Source of the DNA: Acidobacteriota bacterium | GTDB lineage: Bacteria > Acidobacteriota > Vicinamibacteria > Vicinamibacterales > 2-12-FULL-66-21 | Direction of reading: 5' to 3' | Length of the DNA: 25,080 bases | NCBI GenBank assembly: GCA_013694845.1 | Contig: JACDBQ010000191.1 | Span: forward strand, 1 to 25,080 | Shown: positions 13,728-21,967 of the stretch, piece after piece | Numbering within the stretch: the stretch's first letter is position 1 | How the letters are laid out: every line of letters begins with the position of its first letter | Program-made: the position numbers and the translations under genes | Notes under the pieces: model-generated | The model's input: the letters and a program-made list of their open reading frames with translations, nothing else | Database searches by the model: none | What the model was told of the DNA's origin: nothing

Positions 13728-15464
13728 ATGCTGACGAAGATCCTCGCACCGGCCCAGGACGAGCTGCTGAAGGAGGAGCGCCGGGTCCTCTCCCGGCTTC
13801 AGCTCGCGCTCGTCAAGTTCGATGCCTCCCCCGACCACCAGTCGGCGCTCGAACTGTCCATCCATCAGCTCGACGAGCTCTTTCTTCTCGTCATCGTCGG
13901 CGAGTTCAACGCTGGCAAGAGCGCGTTCATCAATGCGCTCGTCGGCGCGCGGGTGGCCGAGGAAGGGGTCACGCCGACCACTGCCCAGATCAACGTGCTC
14001 CAGTACGGCGAGACGCCGTCGCGCCAGGTGAAAGAGAACGCGCTCCACATCATTACCGCCCCTGCACCCATCCTGCGGGACATTCATATCGTCGACACAC
14101 CGGGCACCAACGCCATCATCCGCGAACACGAAGCCATCACGTCGCAATTCGTGCCCCGGTCCGACCTGGTGTTGTTCGTGACATCCGCCGATCGACCCTT
14201 CACCGAGACCGAGCGCCTGTTTCTCGAGCAGATCCGTGGGTGGGGTAAGAAGGTGGTGATCGTCATCAACAAAGTCGACATCCTCTCGGACGCACGCGAA
14301 CTGGAACAGGTGCGTACGTTCGTCGCCGACAGCGCGCGCACGCTGCTTGGTTTCAGTCCTGAGATCTTCCCCGTCAGTGCGAGACTGGCGCTCAAAGCCA
14401 AGCAGGGGGACCCGTCGACATGGGCGGCCAGCGGTTTCGACGCGCTGGAGCGCTATATCGCTTCGACACTCGACGCCCCGGGCCGCGTCCATCTCAAGCT
14501 GCTGAATCCCCTTGGCGTTGCTACCGCGCTGACTGAACGGCACGGGGGGATCGTCCGGGAACGTCTCGGGCTGCTGAAAGAGGATTTCGCCACCCTCGAA
14601 GAGGTGGAGGGGCAGCTCACCGTGTATCAGCGGGACCTGATGCGCGATTTCGAGTTTCGCATGACCGACATCGACAAGATCCTGCTCGAGATGGAGCGGC
14701 GTGGGCAGGATTACTTCGACGAGACCATCCGCATCGGCCGGGTCATGGACCTGCTGAACCGCAGCCGCATCCAGCAGGGTTTCGAGCAGCAGGTGGTCGC
14801 CGATACCCCCCAGCAGATCGAGAAGAAGGTTGGCGAGCTGGTCGACTGGCTGGTCTCGGTCGATCTCCGCCAGTGGCAGGCCGTGACAACGCACCTGGCG
14901 GAGCGGAAGCGGCAGTATCAGAGCAGGATCGTCGGCGAAGATTCAGGTCAGTTCCACTACGATCGGACCCGGATGATCGATGCCGTCGGTCGTGAGGCGC
15001 AGCGGGTGGTGGAGTCCTACGACCAGAAGCGGGAGGCGCAGCAGCTCGCCGACAATGCACGGAACGCCGTAGCGGCAGCGGCGGCTGCCGGCGCAACGGC
15101 GCTCGGGCTTGGCGCAATCATCACCTTTGCCGCCAGCACGGTGGCCGCGGACTTTACGGGAATCCTCCTCGCGTCATTTGTTGCGGCGATCGGGTTCTTC
15201 ATCCTGCCCGCCAAGCGCCAGAAGGCGAAAGACGAGATGCGCGCCAAGATCAGCGATGTGCGGGCCCGCCTCTCCGAAGCGCTGCGCAACCAGTTCTCCA
15301 CCGAGATCAGGCGGAGTGGGGACCGGATCCGTGAAAGCATCGCCCCTTACAGCCGCTTCATCCGGTCCGAGGGGGACAAGCTGAAAGAGGTGGACGCGGA
15401 GCTGACGGAGATCAGCTCGGCCCTCGCCAGTCTCCGCGATCGGATCGAACGGCCGGCGGCATAG
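13728..15464 (+). CDS. Dynamin-like GTPase with C-terminal membrane hairpin
   Basis: A 578-residue bacterial dynamin-family protein. The GTPase domain has G1 GEFNAGKS (58-65), G2 Thr in TPTTAQ (83-86), G3 DTPG (123-126) and G4 NKVD (181-184). A long helical region (about 260-445) forms the stalk. Two adjacent hydrophobic helices at about 447-472 and 474-494 form a membrane hairpin, followed by a coiled-coil tail to the C-terminus (RIRESIAPYSRF, then LASLRDRIER). Such proteins remodel or protect membranes in a GTP-dependent way. There is only one dynamin gene here, whereas many bacterial dynamins occur as tandem pairs. The ATG at 13728 is the only start near the predicted -10 box. It converges on DUF2277. 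Confidence 0.88.
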   Translation: MLTKILAPAQDELLKEERRVLSRLQLALVKFDASPDHQSALELSIHQLDELFLLVIVGEFNAGKSAFINALVGARVAEEGVTPTTAQINVLQYGETPSRQVKENALHIITAPAPILRDIHIVDTPGTNAIIREHEAITSQFVPRSDLVLFVTSADRPFTETERLFLEQIRGWGKKVVIVINKVDILSDARELEQVRTFVADSARTLLGFSPEIFPVSARLALKAKQGDPSTWAASGFDALERYIASTLDAPGRVHLKLLNPLGVATALTERHGGIVRERLGLLKEDFATLEEVEGQLTVYQRDLMRDFEFRMTDIDKILLEMERRGQDYFDETIRIGRVMDLLNRSRIQQGFEQQVVADTPQQIEKKVGELVDWLVSVDLRQWQAVTTHLAERKRQYQSRIVGEDSGQFHYDRTRMIDAVGREAQRVVESYDQKREAQQLADNARNAVAAAAAAGATALGLGAIITFAASTVAADFTGILLASFVAAIGFFILPAKRQKAKDEMRAKISDVRARLSEALRNQFSTEIRRSGDRIRESIAPYSRFIRSEGDKLKEVDAELTEISSALASLRDRIERPAA

Positions 15465-15466
15465 GG

Positions 15467-15543
<77 letters not shown>

Positions 15544-15551
15544 GCCCCGTG

Positions 15552-15818
15552 TCACGCGAATCTCGCCTTGGACCGTTCCTGCGCCTTTTGCGCTTCTTCC
15601 TCGCGATTACGCGGGGGGGTAGAGGTCTTGAGCGACACAATCAGGCGTTGCGCCGCTTCCGTCACGTCTTCAACCGCGCGGTTGAACGCCTCCTCGTTCG
15701 CCTTGGACGGACGATTGGTGCCGCTGAGCTTGCGGACGAATTGCAGCGCCGACGCGCGGATCTCGTCGTCGGTCGCCGGCGGGGCGAAGTTCGCCAGCGT
15801 CTTGATGTTCCTGCACAT
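15552..15818 (-). CDS. DUF2277 family protein
   Basis: An 88-residue protein matching the DUF2277 family from its first residues (MCRNIKTLANFAPPATDDEI), followed by ASALQFVRKLSGTNRPSK and a helical AFNRAVEDVTEAAQRLI. The C-terminal third is charged (REEEAQKAQERSKARFA). Family proteins are small, soluble, and often fused or adjacent to DNA-associated or unknown genes; no function is established. It lies 9 bases after the NCS1 transporter stop, on the same strand, so it is probably co-transcribed, and an AGAGG site precedes the ATG closely. Confidence 0.85.
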   Translation of the reverse strand: MCRNIKTLANFAPPATDDEIRASALQFVRKLSGTNRPSKANEEAFNRAVEDVTEAAQRLIVSLKTSTPPRNREEEAQKAQERSKARFA

Positions 15819-15827
15819 GCCTCTACG

Positions 15828-17291
15828 TTAAGTCGCGGTGCGGCGGGCGAGCAAGAGGTAGGCCCCCCCGGCGACCGCGAAGCCGATGAACCATGCGTAG
15901 TCGAACAGGGGCCGGAGCGGCTCGTAGACGAGGCCGACCCAGGCGATTGCGCAGCCGGCCAGCGTCGCCGCGATCCCGGGAACGTTCCACGCGCCGTACC
16001 GCCCGCCGACGACATAGAGGTCCTCGAGGGCGAGTTCCCGGCGCCGCAGGATCCAGTAGTCCGCGATCAACACGCCGGCGATGGAGCCGAGCCCACCTGA
16101 GTAGCCGACCAGCCAGTTGAAGATGTAGCCCGAGGGATCCGCGAGCAGCTTCCAGGGCATGATCACGATCCCGAGAACGCCGGTAATCAGGCCGCCGGTC
16201 TTGAAGTTGATCGCCTTCGGGAACGCGTTGGCGAAATCGTTCGCCGGCGACACCACGTTGGCGGCGATGTTCACCGCGAGTGTCGCGACGACCGCCGTGA
16301 ACATCGAGATCGCGATCACGAGAGGGGAGCTGAATCTGCCGATCAACTTGATCGGGTCCCAGATCACCTCGCCGTAGATGATGGTGGTCGCACTCGTGAT
16401 CAGCACACCCATCGCCGCGAAGACGAACATCGTCGTGGGCAGCGCGACTGTCTGGCCGATGACCTGCTCCCGTTGACTGCGGCCGAACCGGGTGAAGTCC
16501 GGCATGTTCAGCGACAACGTGGCCCAGTAGCCGACCATCGCCGTCAGCGACGGGATGAAGATCGGCATGAACTCTCCCCTCGTCCGGAACTTCCCGGGCT
16601 GAGACAGTAGCGGCCCGAGACCATCCGCCTCGGTGACCGCCCAGGCGAGCAGTAGCCCGGTCATGATCAGGACGAAGGGTGCGGCCCAGTTCTCCACCGC
16701 GCGCAGCAGATCCATGCCCTTGTAGATGATTCCGATATTCAGTCCCCAGAACAGCAGGAACGAGATCCACTCCGTCGTCGTGTGCCCCTCGAAGCCGGCG
16801 CCGAGCAGTGCCGGCCATCCAGGGATGACGCTGGTGAAGAACGTGTGCAGCGCTTCGCCGCCGATCCACGCCTGAATGCCGAACCAGCCGCACGCGACGA
16901 GGGCGCGCATCAGCGCCGGCACGTTAGAGCCGAGCGTTCCGTAGGCGGCGCGAGCGTAGACCGGGAAGGGGATGCCGTACTTCGTCCCGGGATGCGAGTT
17001 GAGGAGGATCGGGACGAGGACGATGGTGTTGCCGAGGGCGACGGTGAAGAGCGCCTGTCCCCAGCTCATGCCGGCGGCCATCAGGCCGGCTGACAGCATG
17101 TAGGTCGGGATGCAATGCGCCATGCTGATCCAGAGCGCGGCGTAGTTGTAAGTCGTCCACGTGCGCCGGGAGATCGGGACCGGTGCGAGGTCCTCGTTGT
17201 AGAGAGGGCTACGTTCCACGCGGGACAGGTCGGTCAATTCGACGCGGCCGTCAGCATGCTCGACCTGGTTCCGCGTCGGCAATGGTGTCAT
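15828..17291 (-). CDS. NCS1-family nucleobase/hydantoin:cation symporter
   Basis: A 487-residue transporter of the NCS1 (Mhp1/PucI/FurE) family with about twelve helices. The N-terminal LYNEDLAPV followed by RRTWTTYNYAALWI is the family signature. In CGWFGIQAWIGGEA, Trp136 and Gln140 keep the spacing of the Mhp1 substrate residues Trp117 and Gln121. Likely cargo is allantoin, hydantoin, uracil or a related ring. I chose the ATG at 17291 because a TACAAT box ends 7 bases upstream; an ATG at 17300 would lie inside that box and add three residues. The nearby hydantoinase and PreA genes suggest pyrimidine or hydantoin uptake, although a protease gene lies between them. Confidence 0.9.
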   Translation of the reverse strand: MTPLPTRNQVEHADGRVELTDLSRVERSPLYNEDLAPVPISRRTWTTYNYAALWISMAHCIPTYMLSAGLMAAGMSWGQALFTVALGNTIVLVPILLNSHPGTKYGIPFPVYARAAYGTLGSNVPALMRALVACGWFGIQAWIGGEALHTFFTSVIPGWPALLGAGFEGHTTTEWISFLLFWGLNIGIIYKGMDLLRAVENWAAPFVLIMTGLLLAWAVTEADGLGPLLSQPGKFRTRGEFMPIFIPSLTAMVGYWATLSLNMPDFTRFGRSQREQVIGQTVALPTTMFVFAAMGVLITSATTIIYGEVIWDPIKLIGRFSSPLVIAISMFTAVVATLAVNIAANVVSPANDFANAFPKAINFKTGGLITGVLGIVIMPWKLLADPSGYIFNWLVGYSGGLGSIAGVLIADYWILRRRELALEDLYVVGGRYGAWNVPGIAATLAGCAIAWVGLVYEPLRPLFDYAWFIGFAVAGGAYLLLARRTAT

Positions 17292-17298
17292 GGCGCGC

Positions 17299-17308
17299 AT
17301 TGTATAAT
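17299..17308. promoter_or_regulatory. Overlapping divergent -10 boxes (NCS1 / M16 peptidase)
   Basis: The plus strand reads TATAAT at 17303-17308, upstream of the M16 gene. The minus strand reads TACAAT at 17304-17299, 7 bases before the NCS1 ATG. The two boxes overlap by two bases. The M16 transcript would have a leader of about 40 bases with a GGAGG site; the NCS1 transcript would be leaderless. Confidence 0.5.
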
Positions 17309-17356
17309 CCCGACCTCTACCCCACGTTCGGCGGCCATCGGTCTCGTGGAGGCGTC

Positions 17357-20203
17357 ATGCGACTTCGCACCCTTTCCCAGTTGGCGTTCGGCAGCGTCGC
17401 CATGGTGGCGGCGATCGGTAGTGCGGCCGCGCATCAGCAGCCCACTTCCGCATCCCCCGCCGCCGCCGCGCTGGACCAGCAGATCCCGCTCGATCCGGCG
17501 ATCACGGCGGGGCGGTTCCAGAACGGCCTCCGCTATTTCATCCGTACGACGAAGCGTCCCGAGAAGCGCGCGGAACTGCGCCTGGTGGTCGATGTCGGCT
17601 CGATCGTGGAAGAGAACGACCAGCTCGGACTCGCGCATTTCGTCGAGCACATGGCCTTCAACGGCACGAAGCACTTTCCCAAGCAGGAGACGGTCGCCTT
17701 TCTCGAGTCGCTGGGGATGCGGTTCGGGCCCAGCGTGAATGCGTCGACCAGCTTCGACGAGACCGTCTACATGCTGCAGGTCCCGACCGAGAAGCCCGAG
17801 GTCCTCGACCGGTCCTTCCTGATCCTCGAGGACTGGGCGCACGGGCAGACGTTCGATCCTGCGGAGATCGATAAAGAGCGGGGCGTCATCAGGGAAGAAT
17901 GGCGCATTCGGCGGGGTGCGGGCGCGCGCATGCAGGACAAGCAGCTCCCCGTCATGCTGAAAGGCTCCCGATACGCCGAGCGGATCCCGATCGGGACCAT
18001 GGACGTCATCGACAACTTCAAGCACGAGCGGCTGACCCGGTTCTACCAGGACTGGTACCGCCCGGATCTCATGACCGTGGTGGCGGTGGGTGACTTCGAT
18101 CCGGCGGCGGTCGAGAAGATGATTAAGGCCCACTTCGAACCGATCCCTGCGGCGACGGCGCCGAAGCCGCGACCGACGTATCCGGTGCCGGACCATCCCG
18201 GGACCCTGTTTGCCATCGCCACCGACAAGGAAGCGCCGTCGGCGAGCGTCGTCGTCTACAGCAAGATGGAGCTCCGCGATCCGCGAACGGTTGGTGCTTA
18301 CCGGCGGGAGATCGTGGAACGTCTGTTCACCAGCATGCTGGGCGCTCGATTCGCCGAGCTCGCCCAGAAACCTGATGCTCCGTTCACGGGAGCGGGAGGC
18401 GGGCGCGGGTTGTTCGTGCGGACCAAGTCGCTGTCCACGCTGAGTGCGGCTGTGAAGGGAGATGCCTTCGACCGAACGCTCGATGTGCTGTTCACCGAGA
18501 CGGAGCGGGTCGCGCGTTTCGGCTTCACCCCGGGAGAGCTGGATCGAACGAAGCAGAACATCATGGCCGCGCTGGAGCGGGCGGTGAAGGAGAAAGACAA
18601 CACGCCAGCCGCGGCGATTGCCGGCGAACTGGTCCGTCACGTGACCGACCGCGAACCGGTCCCCGGTATCGCCTATGAGTTCGCTGTTTACCAGCGCTTC
18701 CTGCCCGAGGTCGCGCTGGCCGAAGTAAATGCGCTCGCCAAAGAGTGGGTGCCGGATCGCAGCCGCGTGATCACCGTCAGCGCGCCCGAAAAGGAAGGCT
18801 TCGCCGTCCCGGACGAGAAGAAGCTGATGGCCGTGCTGACCGCGGTCGCGAACAAGGAGATCACCGCCTACGTGGATACCGTCGACGCGGCGCCGCTGCT
18901 CGATCCGCTGCCCGCAACAGGTGCGGTGGTCAAGGTCGACACCAAGCCGGCGTTCGGCATCACCGAGTGGCGGCTGGCCAATGGCGTACGAGTGGTGTTG
19001 AAACCGACGACGTTCCGGGAAGATGAGATCGTCTTCCGTGGCAGCAGCCACGGGGGTTCATCGCTGGTCCCTGATGCCGATTACGTCCCCGCCAGCAGCG
19101 CCTCCGCCGTCGTGGGCTTCGGTGGCATCGGGCGCTTGAGCATGATCGAGCTCCGTAAGAAGATGACGGGCAAGAACGCAACCGCGAACGCCTTCATCGG
19201 CGAATACGAGGAAGGCGTGGCCGGCTCCTCGTCGAAGAAGGACCTCGAGACGATGTTCCAGTTGATCCAACTGCGCTTCACCCAGCCGCGCGCGGATCCG
19301 AATGCGTTCAGCGTCATGCAGGGGCAGATGAAGTCGAGCCTGCCGACGCAGAGGGCGAACCCCGCATTTCTGTTCAGCGAGGCGCTGACCCTGGCGCTGC
19401 GCGGCAATCATCCGCGAGCCCGTCCGGCGACGCTCGATCACGTGGACAAAATGAACCTCGAGAAGTCCATGGCCTTCTACAAGGATCGCTTCGCCGATGC
19501 GAGTGACGTCACGTTCGTATTCGTCGGGAGCTTCGACCCGGCGGAGCTCAAGCCGCTGGTCGAGCGCTACCTCGGATCGCTGCCGTCCACCGGGCGCAAG
19601 GAATCCTGGAAAGACAGTGGGCTGCGCTACTCGCGTGGTGTGATCGAGAAGCGAGTCGACAAGGGGCTGGAGCCGAAGGGGCAGGCTACCATCGTCTTCA
19701 CGGGTGACTTCAAGTACACCCAGGAACAGCGGTTAACGATCAGCGCGCTCAACGAAGTGCTCGGCGCGCGGCTGCAGGAAACGCTGAGGGAAAACCTCGG
19801 CGGCACCTACGGCGTCAGCACCGCCGTGAACTACACCCGGATCCCGGCCCAGGAGTACACGGTCAGCGTCAACTTCAGCTGCGCTCCCGAACGCACCGAG
19901 GAGCTGGTGAAGGCGGTCTTCCAGCAGGTCGAGTTGTTGAAGTCGGGCGGGCCGACCGACAAACAGGTCGCGGACGCCAAGGAAAAGCTACGCCGCGACT
20001 ACGAGACCAACACCAAACAGAATGGCTACTGGCTGTCGCAGCTGTCGGCGCGCTACCAGTCGGGCGAGCCCATCGATTCGCTCTTCAGCATGACGGAGCT
20101 CTATAACAAGGTCACATCCAGGATGATCCAGGACGCGGCGACGCTGTACCTGAATCCCGCGAATCACGTCACGGTCACGCTGTTCCCGGAGAAGAAGTCG
20201 TAG
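17357..20203 (+). CDS. Secreted M16-family zinc metallopeptidase (PqqL-like)
   Basis: A 948-residue peptidase with two M16 repeats, the size of PqqL-type enzymes. A signal peptide precedes HQQPT (MRLRTLSQLAFGSVAMVAAI). The inverted zinc motif HFVEH lies at 94-98 in LGLAHFVEHMAFNGT, with the distal Glu ligand near 174 (KERGVIREEW). Residues about 250-430 form the linked second subdomain, and the C-terminal half (about 580-940) is a second, degenerate M16 unit lacking HxxEH; it contains RENLGGTYGVSTAVNYTRIP, typical of the family. It probably degrades peptides in the periplasm. The ATG at 17357 is supported by GGAGG at 17348-17352 and the signal peptide; upstream in-frame codons would bury the signal. 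Confidence 0.92.
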   Translation: MRLRTLSQLAFGSVAMVAAIGSAAAHQQPTSASPAAAALDQQIPLDPAITAGRFQNGLRYFIRTTKRPEKRAELRLVVDVGSIVEENDQLGLAHFVEHMAFNGTKHFPKQETVAFLESLGMRFGPSVNASTSFDETVYMLQVPTEKPEVLDRSFLILEDWAHGQTFDPAEIDKERGVIREEWRIRRGAGARMQDKQLPVMLKGSRYAERIPIGTMDVIDNFKHERLTRFYQDWYRPDLMTVVAVGDFDPAAVEKMIKAHFEPIPAATAPKPRPTYPVPDHPGTLFAIATDKEAPSASVVVYSKMELRDPRTVGAYRREIVERLFTSMLGARFAELAQKPDAPFTGAGGGRGLFVRTKSLSTLSAAVKGDAFDRTLDVLFTETERVARFGFTPGELDRTKQNIMAALERAVKEKDNTPAAAIAGELVRHVTDREPVPGIAYEFAVYQRFLPEVALAEVNALAKEWVPDRSRVITVSAPEKEGFAVPDEKKLMAVLTAVANKEITAYVDTVDAAPLLDPLPATGAVVKVDTKPAFGITEWRLANGVRVVLKPTTFREDEIVFRGSSHGGSSLVPDADYVPASSASAVVGFGGIGRLSMIELRKKMTGKNATANAFIGEYEEGVAGSSSKKDLETMFQLIQLRFTQPRADPNAFSVMQGQMKSSLPTQRANPAFLFSEALTLALRGNHPRARPATLDHVDKMNLEKSMAFYKDRFADASDVTFVFVGSFDPAELKPLVERYLGSLPSTGRKESWKDSGLRYSRGVIEKRVDKGLEPKGQATIVFTGDFKYTQEQRLTISALNEVLGARLQETLRENLGGTYGVSTAVNYTRIPAQEYTVSVNFSCAPERTEELVKAVFQQVELLKSGGPTDKQVADAKEKLRRDYETNTKQNGYWLSQLSARYQSGEPIDSLFSMTELYNKVTSRMIQDAATLYLNPANHVTVTLFPEKKS

Positions 20204-20205
20204 AC

Positions 20206-20247
20206 GATTGCGGACTGCGGATTGCGGACTGCCGATTGCGGATTGCT
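20206..20247. repeat. Heptamer tandem array, 6 units (GATTGCG/GACTGCG)
   Basis: Six 7-bp units: GATTGCG, GACTGCG, GATTGCG, GACTGCC, GATTGCG, GATTGCT. The array fills the gap between the convergent M16 and hydantoinase genes, starting two bases after the M16 stop. Confidence 0.9.
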
Positions 20248-20254
20248 CCGCAAA

Positions 20255-21658
20255 TCAAAGCCCTGCCGGCGCCTGCGAAGGTCCGCGGGTGAGAAACCGT
20301 CCAGCGCCCGGCTTGCCGACGAACCGGTCCCCGTCGACGACGACGTTGCCGCCGCAGATCACCGCCGTCGGTGAGCCCTGCACGGTGCGTCCCTCGTACG
20401 GGTTGTAGTCCACCTTCATGTGCAGCGTCTTAACGCTCAGCGTGGCGGGACGATTGGGATCGAACACGACCATGTCGGCGTCGCTGCCGACGGCGATTGT
20501 CCCCTTGCGCGGGAACAATCCAAACATCTTCGCCGGCGTCGTCGAACACAGCTCCACGAAGCGGTTCATCGTGATCCGACCAGGGCGGACACCGCCGTCG
20601 TGCACGAGCGTCAGCCTGGTCTCGATGCCGGGTGCGCCGTTCGGGATCTTGCTGAAGTCGTCCTTGCCGAGCACCTTCTGTTCTTCCATGCAGAACGGGC
20701 AGTGGTCGGTCGAGATGACCTGCAGATCGTTCTTCGCGAGTCCTTTCCAGAGCACGTCCTGGTGCCACTTTTCTCGTAACGGCGGGGACATCACATACTT
20801 GGCCCCCTCGAAGCCAGGCTCCTCGTAGTTGTCGTAGGAGAGGAACAGATACTGCGGACACGTCTCCGCGTAGGCGTGCAGACCCATGTCGCGCGCCTGC
20901 TTCACCTTCTCGAGCGCGTGCGCCGCCGACAGGTGGACGATGTAGATCGGGACGCCGGCCATCTCGGCGAGCGCGATCGCGCGGCCGGTCGCTTCACCCT
21001 CCGCCGTGGGGGGTCGGGTCAAGGCGTGATACTTCGGCGCCGTCTCTCCCTTGCGGAGCGCTTCCTTCACGAGCTCGTCGATGACGCCGCCGTTCTCGGC
21101 GTGCATGCAGACCAGGCCGCCGTTCTCGCCCGTCCGCCGCAGCGCCTTGAAAATGGTCGCGTCGTCGACCATGAAGACGCCGGGGTAGGCCATGAACAGT
21201 TTGAAGCTGGTGATCCCCTCGTCGCGGACCAGGCGGTCCATCTCGCCGAGCCCGGCATCTTCGAGCTCGGTCACGATCATGTGGAAGCCGTAGTCGATCA
21301 CTGCCTTGCCGTCGGCGCGCTTTCGCCAGTCATCGAGCGCATGCCTCATCGTCTGTCCGCGATACTGGATCGCAAAGTCGACGATGCTCGTCGTCCCGCC
21401 GAAGGCCGCGGCGATCGTGCCTGACTCGAAGTCGTCGGCCGACGTGGTGCCGCCGAACGGCATGTTCAGGTGGGTGTGGACGTCGATTCCGCCGGGGATG
21501 ACGTACTGGCCGGAGGCGTCGATCGTCCGGTCGGCCTGGAAGCGATGGGCTGGCAGATCCTTGCCGATTGCGGTGATGACCCCGACGTCGCAGTAGACGT
21601 CAGCGATGTAATCGTCCGTCGCGGTGATGACCCGTCCGTTGGTAATGAGGAGAGACAC
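20255..21658 (-). CDS. hydA: Dihydropyrimidinase / D-hydantoinase
   Basis: This enzyme opens dihydrouracil or dihydrothymine (or hydantoins) to N-carbamoyl amino acids. The 467-residue protein shows the whole binuclear metal site: His61 and His63 in GGIDVHTHL, the carboxylated Lys153 in SFKLFMAYPG, His186 in MHAENG, His242 in IVHLSA and Asp318 in STDHCPF. The C-terminal VGSDADMVVFDP and YNPYEG blocks are family-typical. The GTG start is preceded by AGGAG at good spacing. It is the last gene of an aldehyde dehydrogenase-DUF4242-hydA unit, 8 bases after DUF4242. Pairing with a divergent PreA-like gene favours the pyrimidine role over detoxifying hydantoins. Confidence 0.93.
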   Translation of the reverse strand: MSLLITNGRVITATDDYIADVYCDVGVITAIGKDLPAHRFQADRTIDASGQYVIPGGIDVHTHLNMPFGGTTSADDFESGTIAAAFGGTTSIVDFAIQYRGQTMRHALDDWRKRADGKAVIDYGFHMIVTELEDAGLGEMDRLVRDEGITSFKLFMAYPGVFMVDDATIFKALRRTGENGGLVCMHAENGGVIDELVKEALRKGETAPKYHALTRPPTAEGEATGRAIALAEMAGVPIYIVHLSAAHALEKVKQARDMGLHAYAETCPQYLFLSYDNYEEPGFEGAKYVMSPPLREKWHQDVLWKGLAKNDLQVISTDHCPFCMEEQKVLGKDDFSKIPNGAPGIETRLTLVHDGGVRPGRITMNRFVELCSTTPAKMFGLFPRKGTIAVGSDADMVVFDPNRPATLSVKTLHMKVDYNPYEGRTVQGSPTAVICGGNVVVDGDRFVGKPGAGRFLTRGPSQAPAGL

Positions 21659-21666
21659 TCGAGCTC

Positions 21667-21960
21667 CTAGCTTGCGGCGCCTGACCGGGCTTCAGCCGAC
21701 GTCGGATCGAAGATGTTCTTCACCTCCGAGATCCGGTTGGCCGGGAAGCCGCCTCTGACCGCGTGCTCGCGGACCAGCTCTTCGTTGGGAGCGATGTAGA
21801 TGCAGTAGATCCTGTCGCCCGTGACGTAGCTGTGGACCCACTGAATCCGCGGACCGAGCGCTGACAGAACGTCGTTCGATTTCTGGGCGATGCCTCGCAG
21901 ATCCTCCGCAGAGAAGGCGCCGGCGCCGGGAATGTCGCGTTCGATGACGTACTTGGGCAT
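21667..21960 (-). CDS. DUF4242 family protein (SCO4226-like, possible nickel-binding)
   Basis: A 97-residue protein beginning MPKYVIERDIPGAG, the DUF4242 signature, followed by IQWVHSYVTGDRIYCIYIAP and REHAVRGGFPANRISEV. The family has a ferredoxin-like alpha/beta fold, and a Streptomyces member (SCO4226) binds nickel. His43, Cys53 and His66 are candidate metal ligands here. I chose the ATG at 21960, with TAGGAG upstream; a longer form from 21996 would overlap the aldehyde dehydrogenase end and add 12 residues unlike the family. It lies 7 bases after that gene and 8 before hydA, so it is surely in the same operon. Function unknown. Confidence 0.85.
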   Translation of the reverse strand: MPKYVIERDIPGAGAFSAEDLRGIAQKSNDVLSALGPRIQWVHSYVTGDRIYCIYIAPNEELVREHAVRGGFPANRISEVKNIFDPTSAEARSGAAS

Positions 21961-21967
21961 AGGGCTC

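Noticed and set aside
17183..17356. 58-codon N-terminal extension of the M16 peptidase
   Set aside because: It overlaps the NCS1 start and the promoter region, and would place a signal peptide inside the protein. The ATG at 17357 has a GGAGG site.
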